From assembly GCF_006714895.1 (NCBI RefSeq), contig NZ_VFME01000001.1, forward strand, positions 1,550,001-1,614,000: DNA of 64,000 nt, given 5' to 3'. The notes under the pieces were generated by a model. That model saw only the letters and a program-made list of their open reading frames with translations, ran no database searches and had not been told where the DNA came from. Below, piece by piece: positions 1 to 8,574 of this stretch (positions are counted from its first letter, which is position 1; the number at the start of each line of letters is the position of its first letter). This DNA is from Gramella sp. Hel_I_59 (GTDB taxonomy: Bacteria > Bacteroidota > Bacteroidia > Flavobacteriales > Flavobacteriaceae). The position numbers and the translations under genes are program-made.

Positions 1-250
1 ACCGGCAAAAGTCTATCACCAGCAACATCCGGTGCACTCGCCACCAGTTCATCAGGTAGAAGCGATTGTTATAAATGCACGAATATTTTATGAGAAATGG
101 GAACGATCGGTGATGGAGAACTGGCTAGAAGAATTTACTAAGCTTGGTTTAATCCAATGGCAGGCAAATGGAAGTACTATTGAAATACTGAAGCAGCCAG
201 ATAATGATTTAATTGAGCAGTCTTACCAGCCAGAGGCTGCCTATATGTAG
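1..250 (+). CDS. C-terminal part of an unrecognised protein
   Basis: The frame is open from base 2 of the window to a TAG at 248-250, so this is the 3' part of a gene that begins outside the window. A GTG at 32 is only an internal codon of the open frame. The visible ~82 residues are soluble and mixed alpha/beta in look, with a hydrophobic stretch (EAIVINARIFYEKW) and an acidic end. I recognise no family. It ends 13 bp before the YqcI/YcgG gene on the same strand, so the two are probably co-transcribed. Confidence 0.55.
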   Translation, partial: PAKVYHQQHPVHSPPVHQVEAIVINARIFYEKWERSVMENWLEEFTKLGLIQWQANGSTIEILKQPDNDLIEQSYQPEAAYM

Positions 251-263
251 AAATAAAAATTGA

Positions 264-905
264 ATGATGATGAAAACGAAAGAGAAATTTGAACATTGGA
301 TCCTTGACGAAGACCATCCTTGTATCATGGCGCAAACAGTATTTAGCCAGGAACATGTAAAAACTAAAAAATACGGGCAGTTGGGTGAACCTTCACAAAC
401 CGAAGCTTTGCTCAAAGACCTTAAGAATTATATCGCTGAGTATGATTTTGAAACAAATGACTTTAAATCTTTTATCGCTGTTTTTCCTGATTCCAATATC
501 GCTACGGAAGATGAATTTGAGCAATTGTTATGGAAGCAATTAGAAGAAATTGAGAAAATCGATACGAAAGATTGGGATCCTTCCGTAAGCAGAGATCCAG
601 AGGATGATAATTTCAGTTTCAGTATTGCCGGAAGATCTTTCTATATTGTAGGTATGCATCCCAATAGTTCGAGACAGGCTCGTAGAAGTCCGTATCCTTC
701 GATTGCCTTTAACCTGCATGTTCAATTTGAGAAATTGAGGGACATGGGAGCTTATGAAAAGGTGCGTGATAAAATTAGAGCCAGAGATAAAGAATTACAG
801 GGAAATATGAATCCAATGTTAGAAGACTTTGGATCATCAAGTGAAGCAAAACAATATAGTGGTAAAGCTACCGAAAATGATTGGGTTTGTCCATTTCACC
901 AGTAA
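264..905 (+). CDS. YqcI/YcgG family protein (GntA-like heme enzyme family)
   Basis: 213 residues, full length for the YqcI/YcgG family. Family landmarks are visible: a central FSFSIAGRSFYIVGMHP block, then SRQARRSPYPSIAFNLHVQFE, and the terminal QYSG...WVCPF ending. Known members of this family include heme-dependent N-hydroxylases of guanidino compounds such as GntA of guanitoxin synthesis; whether this copy does that chemistry is inference, because no other guanitoxin-type gene is visible nearby. Three consecutive ATGs (264, 267, 270) make the exact start uncertain. The gene lies in a short plus-strand run with a membrane protein and a small hypothetical downstream. Confidence 0.75.
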   Translation: MMMKTKEKFEHWILDEDHPCIMAQTVFSQEHVKTKKYGQLGEPSQTEALLKDLKNYIAEYDFETNDFKSFIAVFPDSNIATEDEFEQLLWKQLEEIEKIDTKDWDPSVSRDPEDDNFSFSIAGRSFYIVGMHPNSSRQARRSPYPSIAFNLHVQFEKLRDMGAYEKVRDKIRARDKELQGNMNPMLEDFGSSSEAKQYSGKATENDWVCPFHQ

Positions 906-919
906 AAAAATCAGGAGCA

Positions 920-1498
920 ATGAGAAATTTTTTTAAGGAAAACAGAAAGGCAATTTATGGCGGAATTGTAGCTACCGTATTCACAGGCATAGGAATATTT
1001 CTGTTAGGTCAGCTTTCCGGTTATGAAGCTAAAGAACTTATTGAATCCTCTCATAGTGGTCTAAATATGCTTTGTAATACGATCACTCTTGCCTCTGCCA
1101 CGATACTAACCTTGCTATTAACGCTACTGGGAATAAGTACAGGAACTGAATCGAAACTTAAAAGCGAGCATTACCATCAGGTTTTGGATATCGCAAAACT
1201 TGATACCGTGCTAATAGTTAGTGCAATTGTAATGTTTCAACTATTTAATATTCAGATCACAGAAGCAGATAATGTACCTCTAAACTGGTATTCGTCCATT
1301 TACTGGATAAGCTTATTCTGTACTTCAGTTTTAAGCGGAATGATGATCACGGTTGTACTGATGCTTTATACGACTATTACAGCGATCATTCACATAGTTG
1401 GTCTTAAAAACGACCATAGATTGATTACCAGAGAAGAAGAGGAAGAGAAAAAAGAAGAAATAAAGAACGAAAAAGAGAAGATGTCGAACGAAAAATGA
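920..1498 (+). CDS. four-helix membrane protein of unknown function
   Basis: The open frame extends back to 881, but the ATG at 920 (MRNFFKEN) is preferred: it is preceded by AGGAG at 913-917 and avoids overlap with the upstream gene. About 192 residues. Four hydrophobic segments are visible: around GGIVATVFTGIGIFLLG, the CNTITLASATILTLLLTLL segment, VLIVSAIVMFQLF, and a long ISLFCTSVLSGMMITVVLML segment. The C-terminus is a highly charged Glu/Lys tail, probably cytoplasmic. No family recognised. The gap of 14 bp from the YqcI/YcgG gene suggests one transcript. Confidence 0.65.
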   Translation: MRNFFKENRKAIYGGIVATVFTGIGIFLLGQLSGYEAKELIESSHSGLNMLCNTITLASATILTLLLTLLGISTGTESKLKSEHYHQVLDIAKLDTVLIVSAIVMFQLFNIQITEADNVPLNWYSSIYWISLFCTSVLSGMMITVVLMLYTTITAIIHIVGLKNDHRLITREEEEEKKEEIKNEKEKMSNEK

Positions 1499-1502
1499 TA
1501 TT

Positions 1503-1760
1503 ATGAATACAACAGCCAAACACCTGCAAACAATCAACTCAATCCTGTCCAATAAACAACTGAGCAAGAAAGAATTTAAATTTCTAAATAGAATTGAAGC
1601 AGACCATGTAAAAAGTATATCAATCACCACAGATGGCGGTTTTGATCCTGAATCGGGAGAATTTCATAAAGAAGACCGCCCTTTGAATTACAAGATCCGA
1701 CTCAAGTACACAGATGCGGGAAATCTTCGATTCAAATGTTTACATGCAGAGAAAGCATAA
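1503..1760 (+). CDS. small hypothetical protein
   Basis: 85 residues, soluble, no signal peptide or membrane segment. The first half is Lys/Leu-rich and helical in look, and the second half (SISITTDGGFDPESG, then NYKIRLKYTDAGNLRF) looks like beta strands. I recognise no family. It starts 4 bp after the stop of the membrane protein and is followed directly by a strong hairpin terminator, so it is probably the last gene of the plus-strand operon that starts before the window. Confidence 0.55.
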   Translation: MNTTAKHLQTINSILSNKQLSKKEFKFLNRIEADHVKSISITTDGGFDPESGEFHKEDRPLNYKIRLKYTDAGNLRFKCLHAEKA

Positions 1761-1795
1761 AAAAAGCAGATCAATTATTGATCTGCTTTTTTTAT
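1761..1795. terminator. bidirectional rho-independent terminator
   Basis: AAAAAGCAGATCAA and TTGATCTGCTTTTT flank a short loop, giving a perfect stem with a T-run on both strands. It sits between convergent genes ending at 1760 (+) and 1810 (-). Confidence 0.85.
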
Positions 1796-1809
1796 AAAGA
1801 TTTTACAAT

Positions 1810-2853
1810 CTATAGCTTAATCCTGTAAATGCTGAATTTCATATCTGAAATATCTCCTCTCACTTCATTGATCCTGGAATTCGTATAATATAAATATCCA
1901 TCATAAAGACTAAAAGTATCTGCCCAGCGTATTTTTTCACCCTGTGCAAGGACTTCCTGCTCTCCTAATTTCGTATTATATCTCATGATCGCATTATTTT
2001 CGAGATCTGCCAAGTAAAGCATTCCATCGGAATTTAGAATCATTCCATCTGGTGCAGTGGTTTTAGCAACTTCCTTTACAGATTTCTGAATATCTTCTTT
2101 AGATCCTTCGCGAAGAGTTTTTGTTGGAACAGAATAAAGCGTATACCCCGTTAAGGCATGGTAGTAAAGTAGACCTTCAGCTTCATCCAGTGCAATTCCA
2201 TCTGAATGGATCGTGTTTTTATACTGTTCCCCATTGATCGTTAACTCATCAGTTTCGGCAAGGGTAGAGTAGTGGTCGCTTAATACTCGTTTACTTGCGC
2301 CAGTTGCCATATCTATAACTACTAATCCAGCGTGATTTGAATCTGTAAGATAAATATGATCGTTCGTTCTGTCAACACGCAAATCATTGATATATGAATC
2401 TCTGTAGAAACTATCTTTTCCTAATTCGTAAATATGCTTCAGTTTATCTGATTCCAGGTCAAAAACGAATATCCGTGGATTATTCACCACCCCTTGAAAA
2501 AGCGGATTTCTGGTGTCCAGAACAAACAATTCATTTTCAGAAGCAATAACAGATTGCACCGCAACAAATATGGAGTCCTGATCCTTTTCTCCAACTTTCC
2601 AGGAATTCCATTTAGCATTGGGATAAGGTGCAGCCTTCTTGTTATTACCCATCTCCACAACTGAATGCTCGACGTTCTTTCGCCATCTTGGAAAATTCGC
2701 GAAGATCCTTCCTGCCTGGCTAAGGCTGATTCCTGTAACCTGCTGCCCCTTAAAAGCCGTCACTTTTTCTACTTCAGATTGAGAAACTATCGGCTCCTGG
2801 CTTGTTACTTTCTGGGAAAGAACGATCAGGAGTAAGAGTAATAATTTTTTCAT
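1810..2853 (-). CDS. major royal jelly/yellow family secreted protein
   Basis: 347 residues with a clear signal peptide (MKKLLLLLLIVLSQKVTSQ). The mature part matches the MRJP/yellow beta-propeller family: RIFANFPRW, then SVVEM, PYPNAKWNSW, a central IYLTDSNHAGLVVID block and HSDGIALDEAEGLLYYHALTG. Bacterial members are often annotated as L-dopachrome tautomerase-related or SMP-30-like; the substrate cannot be read from the sequence. Expected to be periplasmic or secreted. It is separated from the upstream minus-strand operon by a terminator at 2873-2901, so it is probably transcribed alone. Confidence 0.75.
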   Translation of the reverse strand: MKKLLLLLLIVLSQKVTSQEPIVSQSEVEKVTAFKGQQVTGISLSQAGRIFANFPRWRKNVEHSVVEMGNNKKAAPYPNAKWNSWKVGEKDQDSIFVAVQSVIASENELFVLDTRNPLFQGVVNNPRIFVFDLESDKLKHIYELGKDSFYRDSYINDLRVDRTNDHIYLTDSNHAGLVVIDMATGASKRVLSDHYSTLAETDELTINGEQYKNTIHSDGIALDEAEGLLYYHALTGYTLYSVPTKTLREGSKEDIQKSVKEVAKTTAPDGMILNSDGMLYLADLENNAIMRYNTKLGEQEVLAQGEKIRWADTFSLYDGYLYYTNSRINEVRGDISDMKFSIYRIKL

Positions 2854-2872
2854 AGCGTATTATTTAAAACAG

Positions 2873-2901
2873 AAAAGAACTGAAGTTCATTCAGTTCTTT
2901 T
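2873..2901 (-). terminator. terminator of the doxX-ohrR-qor-SDR operon
   Basis: An 11-bp perfect stem (AAAAGAACTGA with TCAGTTCTTTT) with a 7-nt loop lies 16 bp past the stop of the SDR gene and ends in a T-rich run on the minus strand. Confidence 0.75.
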
Positions 2902-2917
2902 CAAATATGTTGGTTAA

Positions 2918-3550
2918 TTATGCCTTTACAGCATTGTTGATTTCAGTGTCGCCGGAAAGAATTTCAAAAGTTTGATTACTTCTTACATCATCTTCCAGAA
3001 CAGCTACCAACGTACGGGCAACATCTGCTCTAGAAATCTCACCCATTTCTGAAAACTTTTCTTCTAGTCTGATCTTTCCAGAAGCATCCTTGTTATTCAA
3101 TGAACCTGGTCTTACAATAGTGTAATTAATACCACTGGATCTTAAATGCTCATCTGCATTTTGTTTTGCCTGAAGGTATTCTTGCAGATCTTCGCTTACT
3201 GAAGGATCATCTGCTCCCATAGAACTTAACATCACAAATTTTGAGGCTCCTGAAGTTTTAGCAGCATCAGTAAGTTTTTTAGCTCCTTCCTGGTCTACAC
3301 CAATAACGTTCTTACCGCCAGAACCAGCCGCAAAGATCACTTTGTGTGCATTTTGAGTAGTTTGGCTCAGGTCTTTCTCCAGATCACCCAGAATAGTCTT
3401 TACATTCTGAGATTCGAACTCCTTTTGCTGCTCTTCTTTTCTTACCATGGCAATTGGCTCATATTCTGAAGAGTTTTTAAGTAAATCAACAATAATTTTT
3501 CCTGTAGTTCCGGTTGCTCCGGCAACTAATACATTTTTTCCTTTACTCAT
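2918..3550 (-). CDS. atypical SDR, NAD(P)H-binding protein
   Basis: 210 residues with the N-terminal Rossmann signature VAGATGTTGK, a FAAGSG block near residue 75, and YTIVRPGSL near residue 145, typical of atypical short-chain dehydrogenases of the NAD(P)H-binding (YwnB/SDR_a5-like) type. It lacks the classical Tyr-x-x-x-Lys active-site pair in its usual context, so redox activity is uncertain; many relatives are NADPH sensors or reductases. Last gene of the doxX-ohrR-oxidoreductase operon, 34 bp after the preceding gene, so it is probably induced with it by oxidants or reactive electrophiles (inference). Confidence 0.8.
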   Translation of the reverse strand: MSKGKNVLVAGATGTTGKIIVDLLKNSSEYEPIAMVRKEEQQKEFESQNVKTILGDLEKDLSQTTQNAHKVIFAAGSGGKNVIGVDQEGAKKLTDAAKTSGASKFVMLSSMGADDPSVSEDLQEYLQAKQNADEHLRSSGINYTIVRPGSLNNKDASGKIRLEEKFSEMGEISRADVARTLVAVLEDDVRSNQTFEILSGDTEINNAVKA

Positions 3551-3584
3551 AACTATTATTTTTAATTAACAATTTTTAAATTAT

Positions 3585-4586
3585 TTACTTGTTTTCGAAG
3601 GTTTCAGCAAGACTTACGATAACCTTACCCTGGGCTCTACCCGTGGCAAGGTATTCGAAAGCTTCCACTGCTTTATCGAAAGAATAAACCAGGTCAATAA
3701 CCGGTCTAATTGTTCGGTCTTCCACCATCGTTTTGATTTCTTTAAGCTGAGGTGCATTGGGCTGCATCCAGGTTAAGGTATATTGAGCAGACTTATCTTT
3801 AATAAGTTTGCTGAGTTTTTCCGGCATTTGATAGTCGGTCATTCCCATTTGCTCTGCAGTTTTTTCATCTGGCGGTCCAACGATACTTGTAACTTTTCCG
3901 CCATCTTTAATGATTTCGAAAGCATCAAATGTATATTGATCACCCAGAGTGTCGAAGACGATATCAAGGTTGTTCGCAACTTCCTTATAATCTTCGTTCT
4001 TATAGTCGATTACTCTATCTGCACCAAGCGCTTTTACCCATTCCACATTGGTATCACTCGTGGTCGTATAGACTATAGCACCTATAGATTTGGCATACTG
4101 AATCGCAAAGCTACCCACACCACCAGAACCTGCATGGATGAGGATACGATCGTCTTTCTTGATATCTGCCTTTTGTAGCGCCTGCATTGCAGTAAGTCCG
4201 GCAAGCGGCAAAGAGGAAGCTTTTTCGAAAGTCACATTATCAGGCTTATGTGCGATCACGTTAGCATCTACGGCTACAAATTCAGCTACAGTACCCATGT
4301 ACTCTTGTGGGACACGACCATAAACTTCATCTCCAACTTCAAAGTCTTTAACTTTACTCCCAATTTCTACGATTTCTCCGCTCATATCATAGCCAATCCC
4401 GGTAGGAAGATCAAGTTTTAGCATATCTTTTAGATGACCCTGAACCAATTTGTAATCTATTGGATTAAGAGCAGCAGCTTTTACAGCAACTAATACATCA
4501 TTATCGGCTATTTCGGGTTTGCTGGTTTCAGCAAATTCAAGACCGTCTTTAATTTCTCCGTATTTCTTTATTTGTAGTGCTTTCAT
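3585..4586 (-). CDS. NADP-dependent MDR oxidoreductase (quinone reductase-like)
   Basis: 333 residues of the zinc-independent medium-chain dehydrogenase/reductase type. The N-terminal GroES-like domain has GYDMSGEIVEIGSKVKDFEVGDEVYG, and the nucleotide-binding domain has HAGSGGVGSFAIQYAK near residue 150. No structural zinc Cys quartet is present, which points to a quinone oxidoreductase or enal reductase rather than an alcohol dehydrogenase. Starts 4 bp after the stop of the OhrR-like regulator, so expression is very likely coupled to it. Confidence 0.8.
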   Translation of the reverse strand: MKALQIKKYGEIKDGLEFAETSKPEIADNDVLVAVKAAALNPIDYKLVQGHLKDMLKLDLPTGIGYDMSGEIVEIGSKVKDFEVGDEVYGRVPQEYMGTVAEFVAVDANVIAHKPDNVTFEKASSLPLAGLTAMQALQKADIKKDDRILIHAGSGGVGSFAIQYAKSIGAIVYTTTSDTNVEWVKALGADRVIDYKNEDYKEVANNLDIVFDTLGDQYTFDAFEIIKDGGKVTSIVGPPDEKTAEQMGMTDYQMPEKLSKLIKDKSAQYTLTWMQPNAPQLKEIKTMVEDRTIRPVIDLVYSFDKAVEAFEYLATGRAQGKVIVSLAETFENK

Positions 4587-4590
4587 ATTT

Positions 4591-5073
4591 TTATTTTTCT
4601 GAATTTATATTTATTTCCTTTTCGTTATTCAATATCTCAATCCAGGAATCGAGTGTTTTCTTCAATAGCATAACATCTGTAACCTGCACGTCCTCATTGA
4701 GTAGTTTCCCAAGCAGATCTTTAGGAATATTCCTGGCTTGTTCTTTATAGTCAAGTCCCTTTCTGGTTAAATTGACTCTTACTGTCCTTTCATCTTCGGA
4801 AGAACGGGTACGTAACAGTAAACCATTCTTCTGCATACGCTGAATGAGAGGTGACAAAGTATTAGTGTTGAGTAATAGCTTTTTCCCAATCTGATTAACG
4901 GTTTGCTCATCTTTCTCCCAGAGTACAAGCAATACCAGATACTGAGGGTAGGTTAGACCCATGGTGTCCAGGTAAGGTTTGTATGCCCTTGTGATCAATC
5001 TGGACACAGAATACAAGGGAAAACAAATTTGATTTTCTAATTTTAGATTCTCATTTTTTTCCATCATTATCAT
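4591..5073 (-). CDS. MarR/OhrR-type peroxide-sensing regulator
   Basis: 160 residues with a winged-helix MarR fold. The N-terminal NQICFPLYS matches the reactive-cysteine segment of OhrR (NQLCFALY in Bacillus), and the cysteine falls at residue 14-17 depending on which of three Met codons is used. The wing region RTRSSEDERTVRVNLTRKG is typical of the family. The start at 5073 overlaps the stop of doxX (ATGA), indicating translational coupling. OhrR proteins repress their targets until the cysteine is oxidised by organic peroxide. Here the regulator sits inside the operon it probably controls; a candidate operator lies upstream of doxX. Confidence 0.8.
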   Translation of the reverse strand: MIMMEKNENLKLENQICFPLYSVSRLITRAYKPYLDTMGLTYPQYLVLLVLWEKDEQTVNQIGKKLLLNTNTLSPLIQRMQKNGLLLRTRSSEDERTVRVNLTRKGLDYKEQARNIPKDLLGKLLNEDVQVTDVMLLKKTLDSWIEILNNEKEININSEK

Positions 5074-5495
5074 TTCTTAGAATTTCTCCAGGCTGTCCAT
5101 GCGCCGGTAGACCATAAAACCCAGGCTATAAGTACAGGCTGAAAAAACAATCTTATAAGTCTTGCTCTATCTGAATCCAGAACTCCGAAAGCATCTTTAC
5201 CATCTACATACTGCGCGATATTTCCGGGAAAGATCAATACAAAGAAAATTGCCAGGAACCAGCCAACCTTAACACGCTGATTCTTCCAGAAGAGTAAGGC
5301 AAGACCCAGGATCATTTCTAAGATCCCGGAAAGTATAACCACAAGATCTTTACTCATTGGCACCCAGTCTGGAACTTGCGCCTGGAAATCCACGCGGTTA
5401 AAACTTAAATGACTGAATCCTGCGTAGATCATGAAAACCGAAAGTAGTATTCGGAAGATATTCTGCAGGGTAGTAGTTTGAATATAATTCTTCAT
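5070..5495 (-). CDS. DoxX family membrane protein
   Basis: The frame opens at 5528, but the ATG at 5495 (MKNYIQ) is preferred because the extra 11 codons would run through the candidate operator and promoter. About 141 residues with four hydrophobic helices, including ILLSVFMIYAGFSHL, VILSGILEMILGLALLFW and GWFLAIFFVLIFPGNIAQY, matching the DoxX family of small membrane proteins linked to respiratory-chain or thiol homeostasis. First gene of the operon with the OhrR-like regulator and two reductases, which supports a role in oxidant or electrophile defence. Confidence 0.75.
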   Translation of the reverse strand: MKNYIQTTTLQNIFRILLSVFMIYAGFSHLSFNRVDFQAQVPDWVPMSKDLVVILSGILEMILGLALLFWKNQRVKVGWFLAIFFVLIFPGNIAQYVDGKDAFGVLDSDRARLIRLFFQPVLIAWVLWSTGAWTAWRNSKK

Positions 5496-5510
5496 AATAT
5501 TTGTTCTACA

Positions 5511-5540
5511 CACGATTATGTCGTGCACGATTCAAATGTA
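5511..5540 (-). promoter_or_regulatory. promoter -7 box and candidate OhrR operator of the doxX operon
   Basis: On the minus strand TACATTTG (5533-5540) fits the Bacteroidota -7 consensus TAnnTTTG exactly. Immediately downstream lies the perfect palindrome TCGTGCACGA (5521-5530), and a further CACGA arm at 5511-5515 forms a second inverted repeat with TCGTG at 5521-5525. Overlap with the presumed start of transcription is where a repressor would act. That the OhrR-like product binds here is inference. No convincing -33 element was seen at normal spacing. Confidence 0.5.
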
Positions 5541-5633
5541 AGTTGAATGAATGGTAATGGCTACAGACTTACCAAAAGTTTAACTTCTACGGAAATTAAT
5601 GATACTCAAAGGAATCAGTAGAAGTCCAGTTAA

Positions 5634-6155
5634 TTATTTCCTCAGAACATCTTTAAGAAGCCAGTCGTTTACCGGTCTGTTATCATGCGAGTGAATCACT
5701 ACAATATTTCCAGTTGTTTCAAAAACTACTGCTTTTACATCTTCCAGTTCTACGATATTTGCTTCTCTTAATTTAGAACGAAGGTCGGTTACCGTAACTC
5801 TGGCTTTGGTAAGATTGTCATGTAATATTTCTTTTCCATCCATTAAGAGTAGCGGAGAATTGTCTATTACTTCTCTGAAAAAGTCCCATCTTCTCAGGTA
5901 TGCTGCCACTAATTGAAACAGGTATATAAAGAAGAGTCCGATCATTCCTTCCGGAAGCGTTACAGAATCAGACAGTACCGTAGTGGCCAGCATCGACCCT
6001 ACAGCAACGGTCATCGCAAAATCAAAACTTGACATTTTCGAAAAGCTCCTTTTTCCGAAGATTCTGGTATATATAATGATCGATATATAAATTCCCAGAC
6101 AGGAAATTATAATTGCTAAAGCAGAATCCAACGTTAAGTCAAACCATTTTTCCAT
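5634..6155 (-). CDS. DUF421 (YetF/YcaP-like) membrane protein
   Basis: 173 residues. Two or three N-terminal membrane helices (ALAIIISCLGIYISIIIYTR; FAMTVAVGSMLATTVL; GMIGLFFIYLFQLVAAYL) with the RIFGKRSFSKMSSFDFAMTV motif of DUF421, followed by a soluble domain with LLLMDGKEILHDNLTKARVT and DLRSKLREANI, the hallmark C-terminal part of the family. The function is not established; the soluble domain faces the cytoplasm in relatives. Stands alone between the doxX promoter and the katE terminator. Confidence 0.85.
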   Translation of the reverse strand: MEKWFDLTLDSALAIIISCLGIYISIIIYTRIFGKRSFSKMSSFDFAMTVAVGSMLATTVLSDSVTLPEGMIGLFFIYLFQLVAAYLRRWDFFREVIDNSPLLLMDGKEILHDNLTKARVTVTDLRSKLREANIVELEDVKAVVFETTGNIVVIHSHDNRPVNDWLLKDVLRK

Positions 6156-6200
6156 AACTAGATACTTTTAAAATTATTGAGATCCTTATATGTTCAAATA

Positions 6201-6232
6201 AAAAAACCGCTGGTTTTCACCAGCGGTTTTTC
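6201..6232 (-). terminator. terminator of katE
   Basis: AAAAACCGCTGGT and ACCAGCGGTTTTT form a near-perfect stem just after the katE stop, with a T-run on the minus strand. Confidence 0.85.
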
Positions 6233-6245
6233 TTCCTAAATACAA

Positions 6246-8372
6246 TTAAACAGGTATAGACATTGCTTCTTTTTGTCTAGACCAGTTTCTGTGAGCTGCG
6301 ATCTGTTCAATGAACTTTGCTGGAGTTTTATCGATCAAAACTGCGACATCTTCCTTGAACTTATCCAGATAAGTATTTTCGATCTTTTCCATCACTTCCT
6401 TATCCAATGCAATCGCTTTGCAATGTTTCAGAGTTTCATTGATGAATTTTGCCGTTTTAGGAGATTTGTTTAAAGCTTCCAGACTTTTAGTGCCTCCTGG
6501 AATATAAATAGCATCGAATAGAACACTTTCCGTAGTTAATAGAGCTGCGTCCACTTTATGACTTTTGCCCTGATCACACTTTACAGTACCACCATGAGGG
6601 GCCAGCAATTGAACCATCGCTCCTTTATCTTCTAGAGCTTTTTTCATTTTCCCCATAGATTCACCATCAAATCCATTTCCAACAAGAAAACCGATCTGGC
6701 GTGTAGCAATACTATCTGATTTTAGATGAGTAAGGCTAAGTGCTTCAGATTTATCCAGATAATTCTTTTTCTTAGGCGGTTGATGCTTTTCTACATCGGC
6801 ATCTGCTCCAATAGCCTGGTTTACCGGACCATCAACCTTACTCGGAATTTCCATACCTAATCCTTCAGCAACTTTAGCCGCAAGATCCTCATCGATCTGG
6901 TTGATGATATAAAGCATACGTTCCTTTATATGATCATAGGTACATTTTCCTATTTCGAAAGTATAAGCATCCGCAACATGATCCTTTTCCCAGTCGGTTA
7001 AACTTCTGTAGAAGAGCGCTGGTTGAGAATAATGGTCATTAAAGCTCTCGCTTCTAGCTCGCGTCTTTCTACCGTCAATTCTTTCTTCATAAGGAGTAAA
7101 TCCGCCTTCAGCCAATTTTGCAAGATGAGGACAACCTCCACCTATGGAATTAGGGAAATATGCCGTCTTACCTTTGTTGATCGTCATTCTCATATGAGCG
7201 TCACGCTGATTGTTGTGCGTTTCGTTCACAGGACGGTTAATTGGTAATTCGTGGAAGTTAGGACTTCCAAGCCTTGACAACTGTGTATCTGTATATGAGA
7301 ATAATCTACCTTGTAATAATGGGTCGTTAGAAAAATCTATTCCGGGTACGATATGCCCTGGGTGAAATGCAACCTGCTCAGTTTCTGCAAAGAAATTGTC
7401 TGGGTTACGATTTAAGGTCATTTTACCAATACGTTGTACCGGCACCATTTCTTCAGGGATCAGTTTTGTTGGATCCAGAATGTCAAACTCAAACTTATGT
7501 TCATCTTCTTCAGGAATAATCTGTAGTCCAAGTTCCCATTCTGGAAAGTGTCCCGCATCAATCGCATCCCAAAGATCTCTTCTATGGAAGTCGGAATCTG
7601 CTCCGTGAATTTTCACTGCTTCATCCCAGGTAACTGAATGTGTACCTAATAATGGCTTCCAATGGAATTTAACGAAGTGAGATTTACCTTCAGCATTAAC
7701 TAGTCTGAAAGTATGAATTCCAAAACCTTCCATCATTCGTAAACTTCTTGGAATCGCACGATCACTCATGACCCAGATATGGTTATGCAAGGTTTCTGTA
7801 GTATGGGAAACGAAATCATAGAACGTATCGTGAGCAGATGCCGCCTGTGGTATTTCGCGATCTGGCTCAGGCTTTACAGCATGAATTAGATCAGGAAACT
7901 TCATGGAATCCTGAATAAAGAATACCGGCATGTTATTTCCTACAAGATCAAAGATCCCTTCTTCAGTATAAAATTTCACGGCGAATCCGCGAACATCTCT
8001 CGCCAGGTCGGCAGAACCTTTAGAACCTGCCACTGTTGAGAATCTTACGAAAACGGGTGTTTTTCTGCTGGTGTCAGTAAAAATAGGAGCTTTGGTATAT
8101 TTTTCCATACTTTCATATAGTTCAAAATATCCATGAGCACCACTTCCTCTTGCATGAACGATCCTTTCCGGAATTCTTTCATGATCAAAATGGGTGATTT
8201 TCTCTCTTAAAATAAAATCTTCCAGAAGTGTAGCTCCTCTTTCCCCCGCCTTTAGGGAATTATTGGTGTCATTTACCTTGACACCCTGGTTGGTGGTCAT
8301 TGTCTTACCTTCAGCATTCTTGGTATCCCTGGTGAGATCCTGGGACTTCTTATCCTTCTCTTTCTCGCTCAT
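6246..8372 (-). CDS. katE: large-subunit catalase (HPII type)
   Basis: 708 residues, the length of large clade-2 catalases. Catalytic residues are visible: distal His in RIPERIVHARGSGAHG (His73), distal Asn in VGNNMPVFFIQD (Asn146), and the proximal heme Tyr in the RLFSYTDTQ motif. The C-terminal ~150 residues form the extra DJ-1/PfpI-like flavodoxin-fold domain of HPII (RQIGFLVGNGFDGES, IYIPGGTKSLEAL). Cytoplasmic, disproportionates hydrogen peroxide. The first 40 residues are a charged low-complexity extension. Own terminator at 6201-6232. A KatG is encoded 16 kb away, so the organism has two catalase types. Confidence 0.95.
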   Translation of the reverse strand: MSEKEKDKKSQDLTRDTKNAEGKTMTTNQGVKVNDTNNSLKAGERGATLLEDFILREKITHFDHERIPERIVHARGSGAHGYFELYESMEKYTKAPIFTDTSRKTPVFVRFSTVAGSKGSADLARDVRGFAVKFYTEEGIFDLVGNNMPVFFIQDSMKFPDLIHAVKPEPDREIPQAASAHDTFYDFVSHTTETLHNHIWVMSDRAIPRSLRMMEGFGIHTFRLVNAEGKSHFVKFHWKPLLGTHSVTWDEAVKIHGADSDFHRRDLWDAIDAGHFPEWELGLQIIPEEDEHKFEFDILDPTKLIPEEMVPVQRIGKMTLNRNPDNFFAETEQVAFHPGHIVPGIDFSNDPLLQGRLFSYTDTQLSRLGSPNFHELPINRPVNETHNNQRDAHMRMTINKGKTAYFPNSIGGGCPHLAKLAEGGFTPYEERIDGRKTRARSESFNDHYSQPALFYRSLTDWEKDHVADAYTFEIGKCTYDHIKERMLYIINQIDEDLAAKVAEGLGMEIPSKVDGPVNQAIGADADVEKHQPPKKKNYLDKSEALSLTHLKSDSIATRQIGFLVGNGFDGESMGKMKKALEDKGAMVQLLAPHGGTVKCDQGKSHKVDAALLTTESVLFDAIYIPGGTKSLEALNKSPKTAKFINETLKHCKAIALDKEVMEKIENTYLDKFKEDVAVLIDKTPAKFIEQIAAHRNWSRQKEAMSIPV

Positions 8373-8574
8373 CTTTGAATTGATTTATTAATATGGTTAT
8401 ATTAAAATTACCAAGTAAAAATGAAACGGTTGTGCGGTATTCACGCGCTTGTTTGCGGTTGAAAAGATTTTAGCAGAATTATAACAGTAAGTGGTCTGTC
8501 TTTTAAAATCCTTAACAGAACTGACCCTTCCATTTTCATCTCGAATTTTGAAGATGGATGGAAGATTATGAATT

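Noticed and set aside
32..250. GTG-initiated 72-residue ORF as a complete gene
   Set aside because: The frame is open to base 2 of the window, so it is the end of a longer gene.
3585..4586. The MDR oxidoreductase as an acrylyl-CoA reductase (AcuI) partner of DddY
   Set aside because: It is 25 kb away, in an OhrR-type operon, and shows no feature specific to AcuI.
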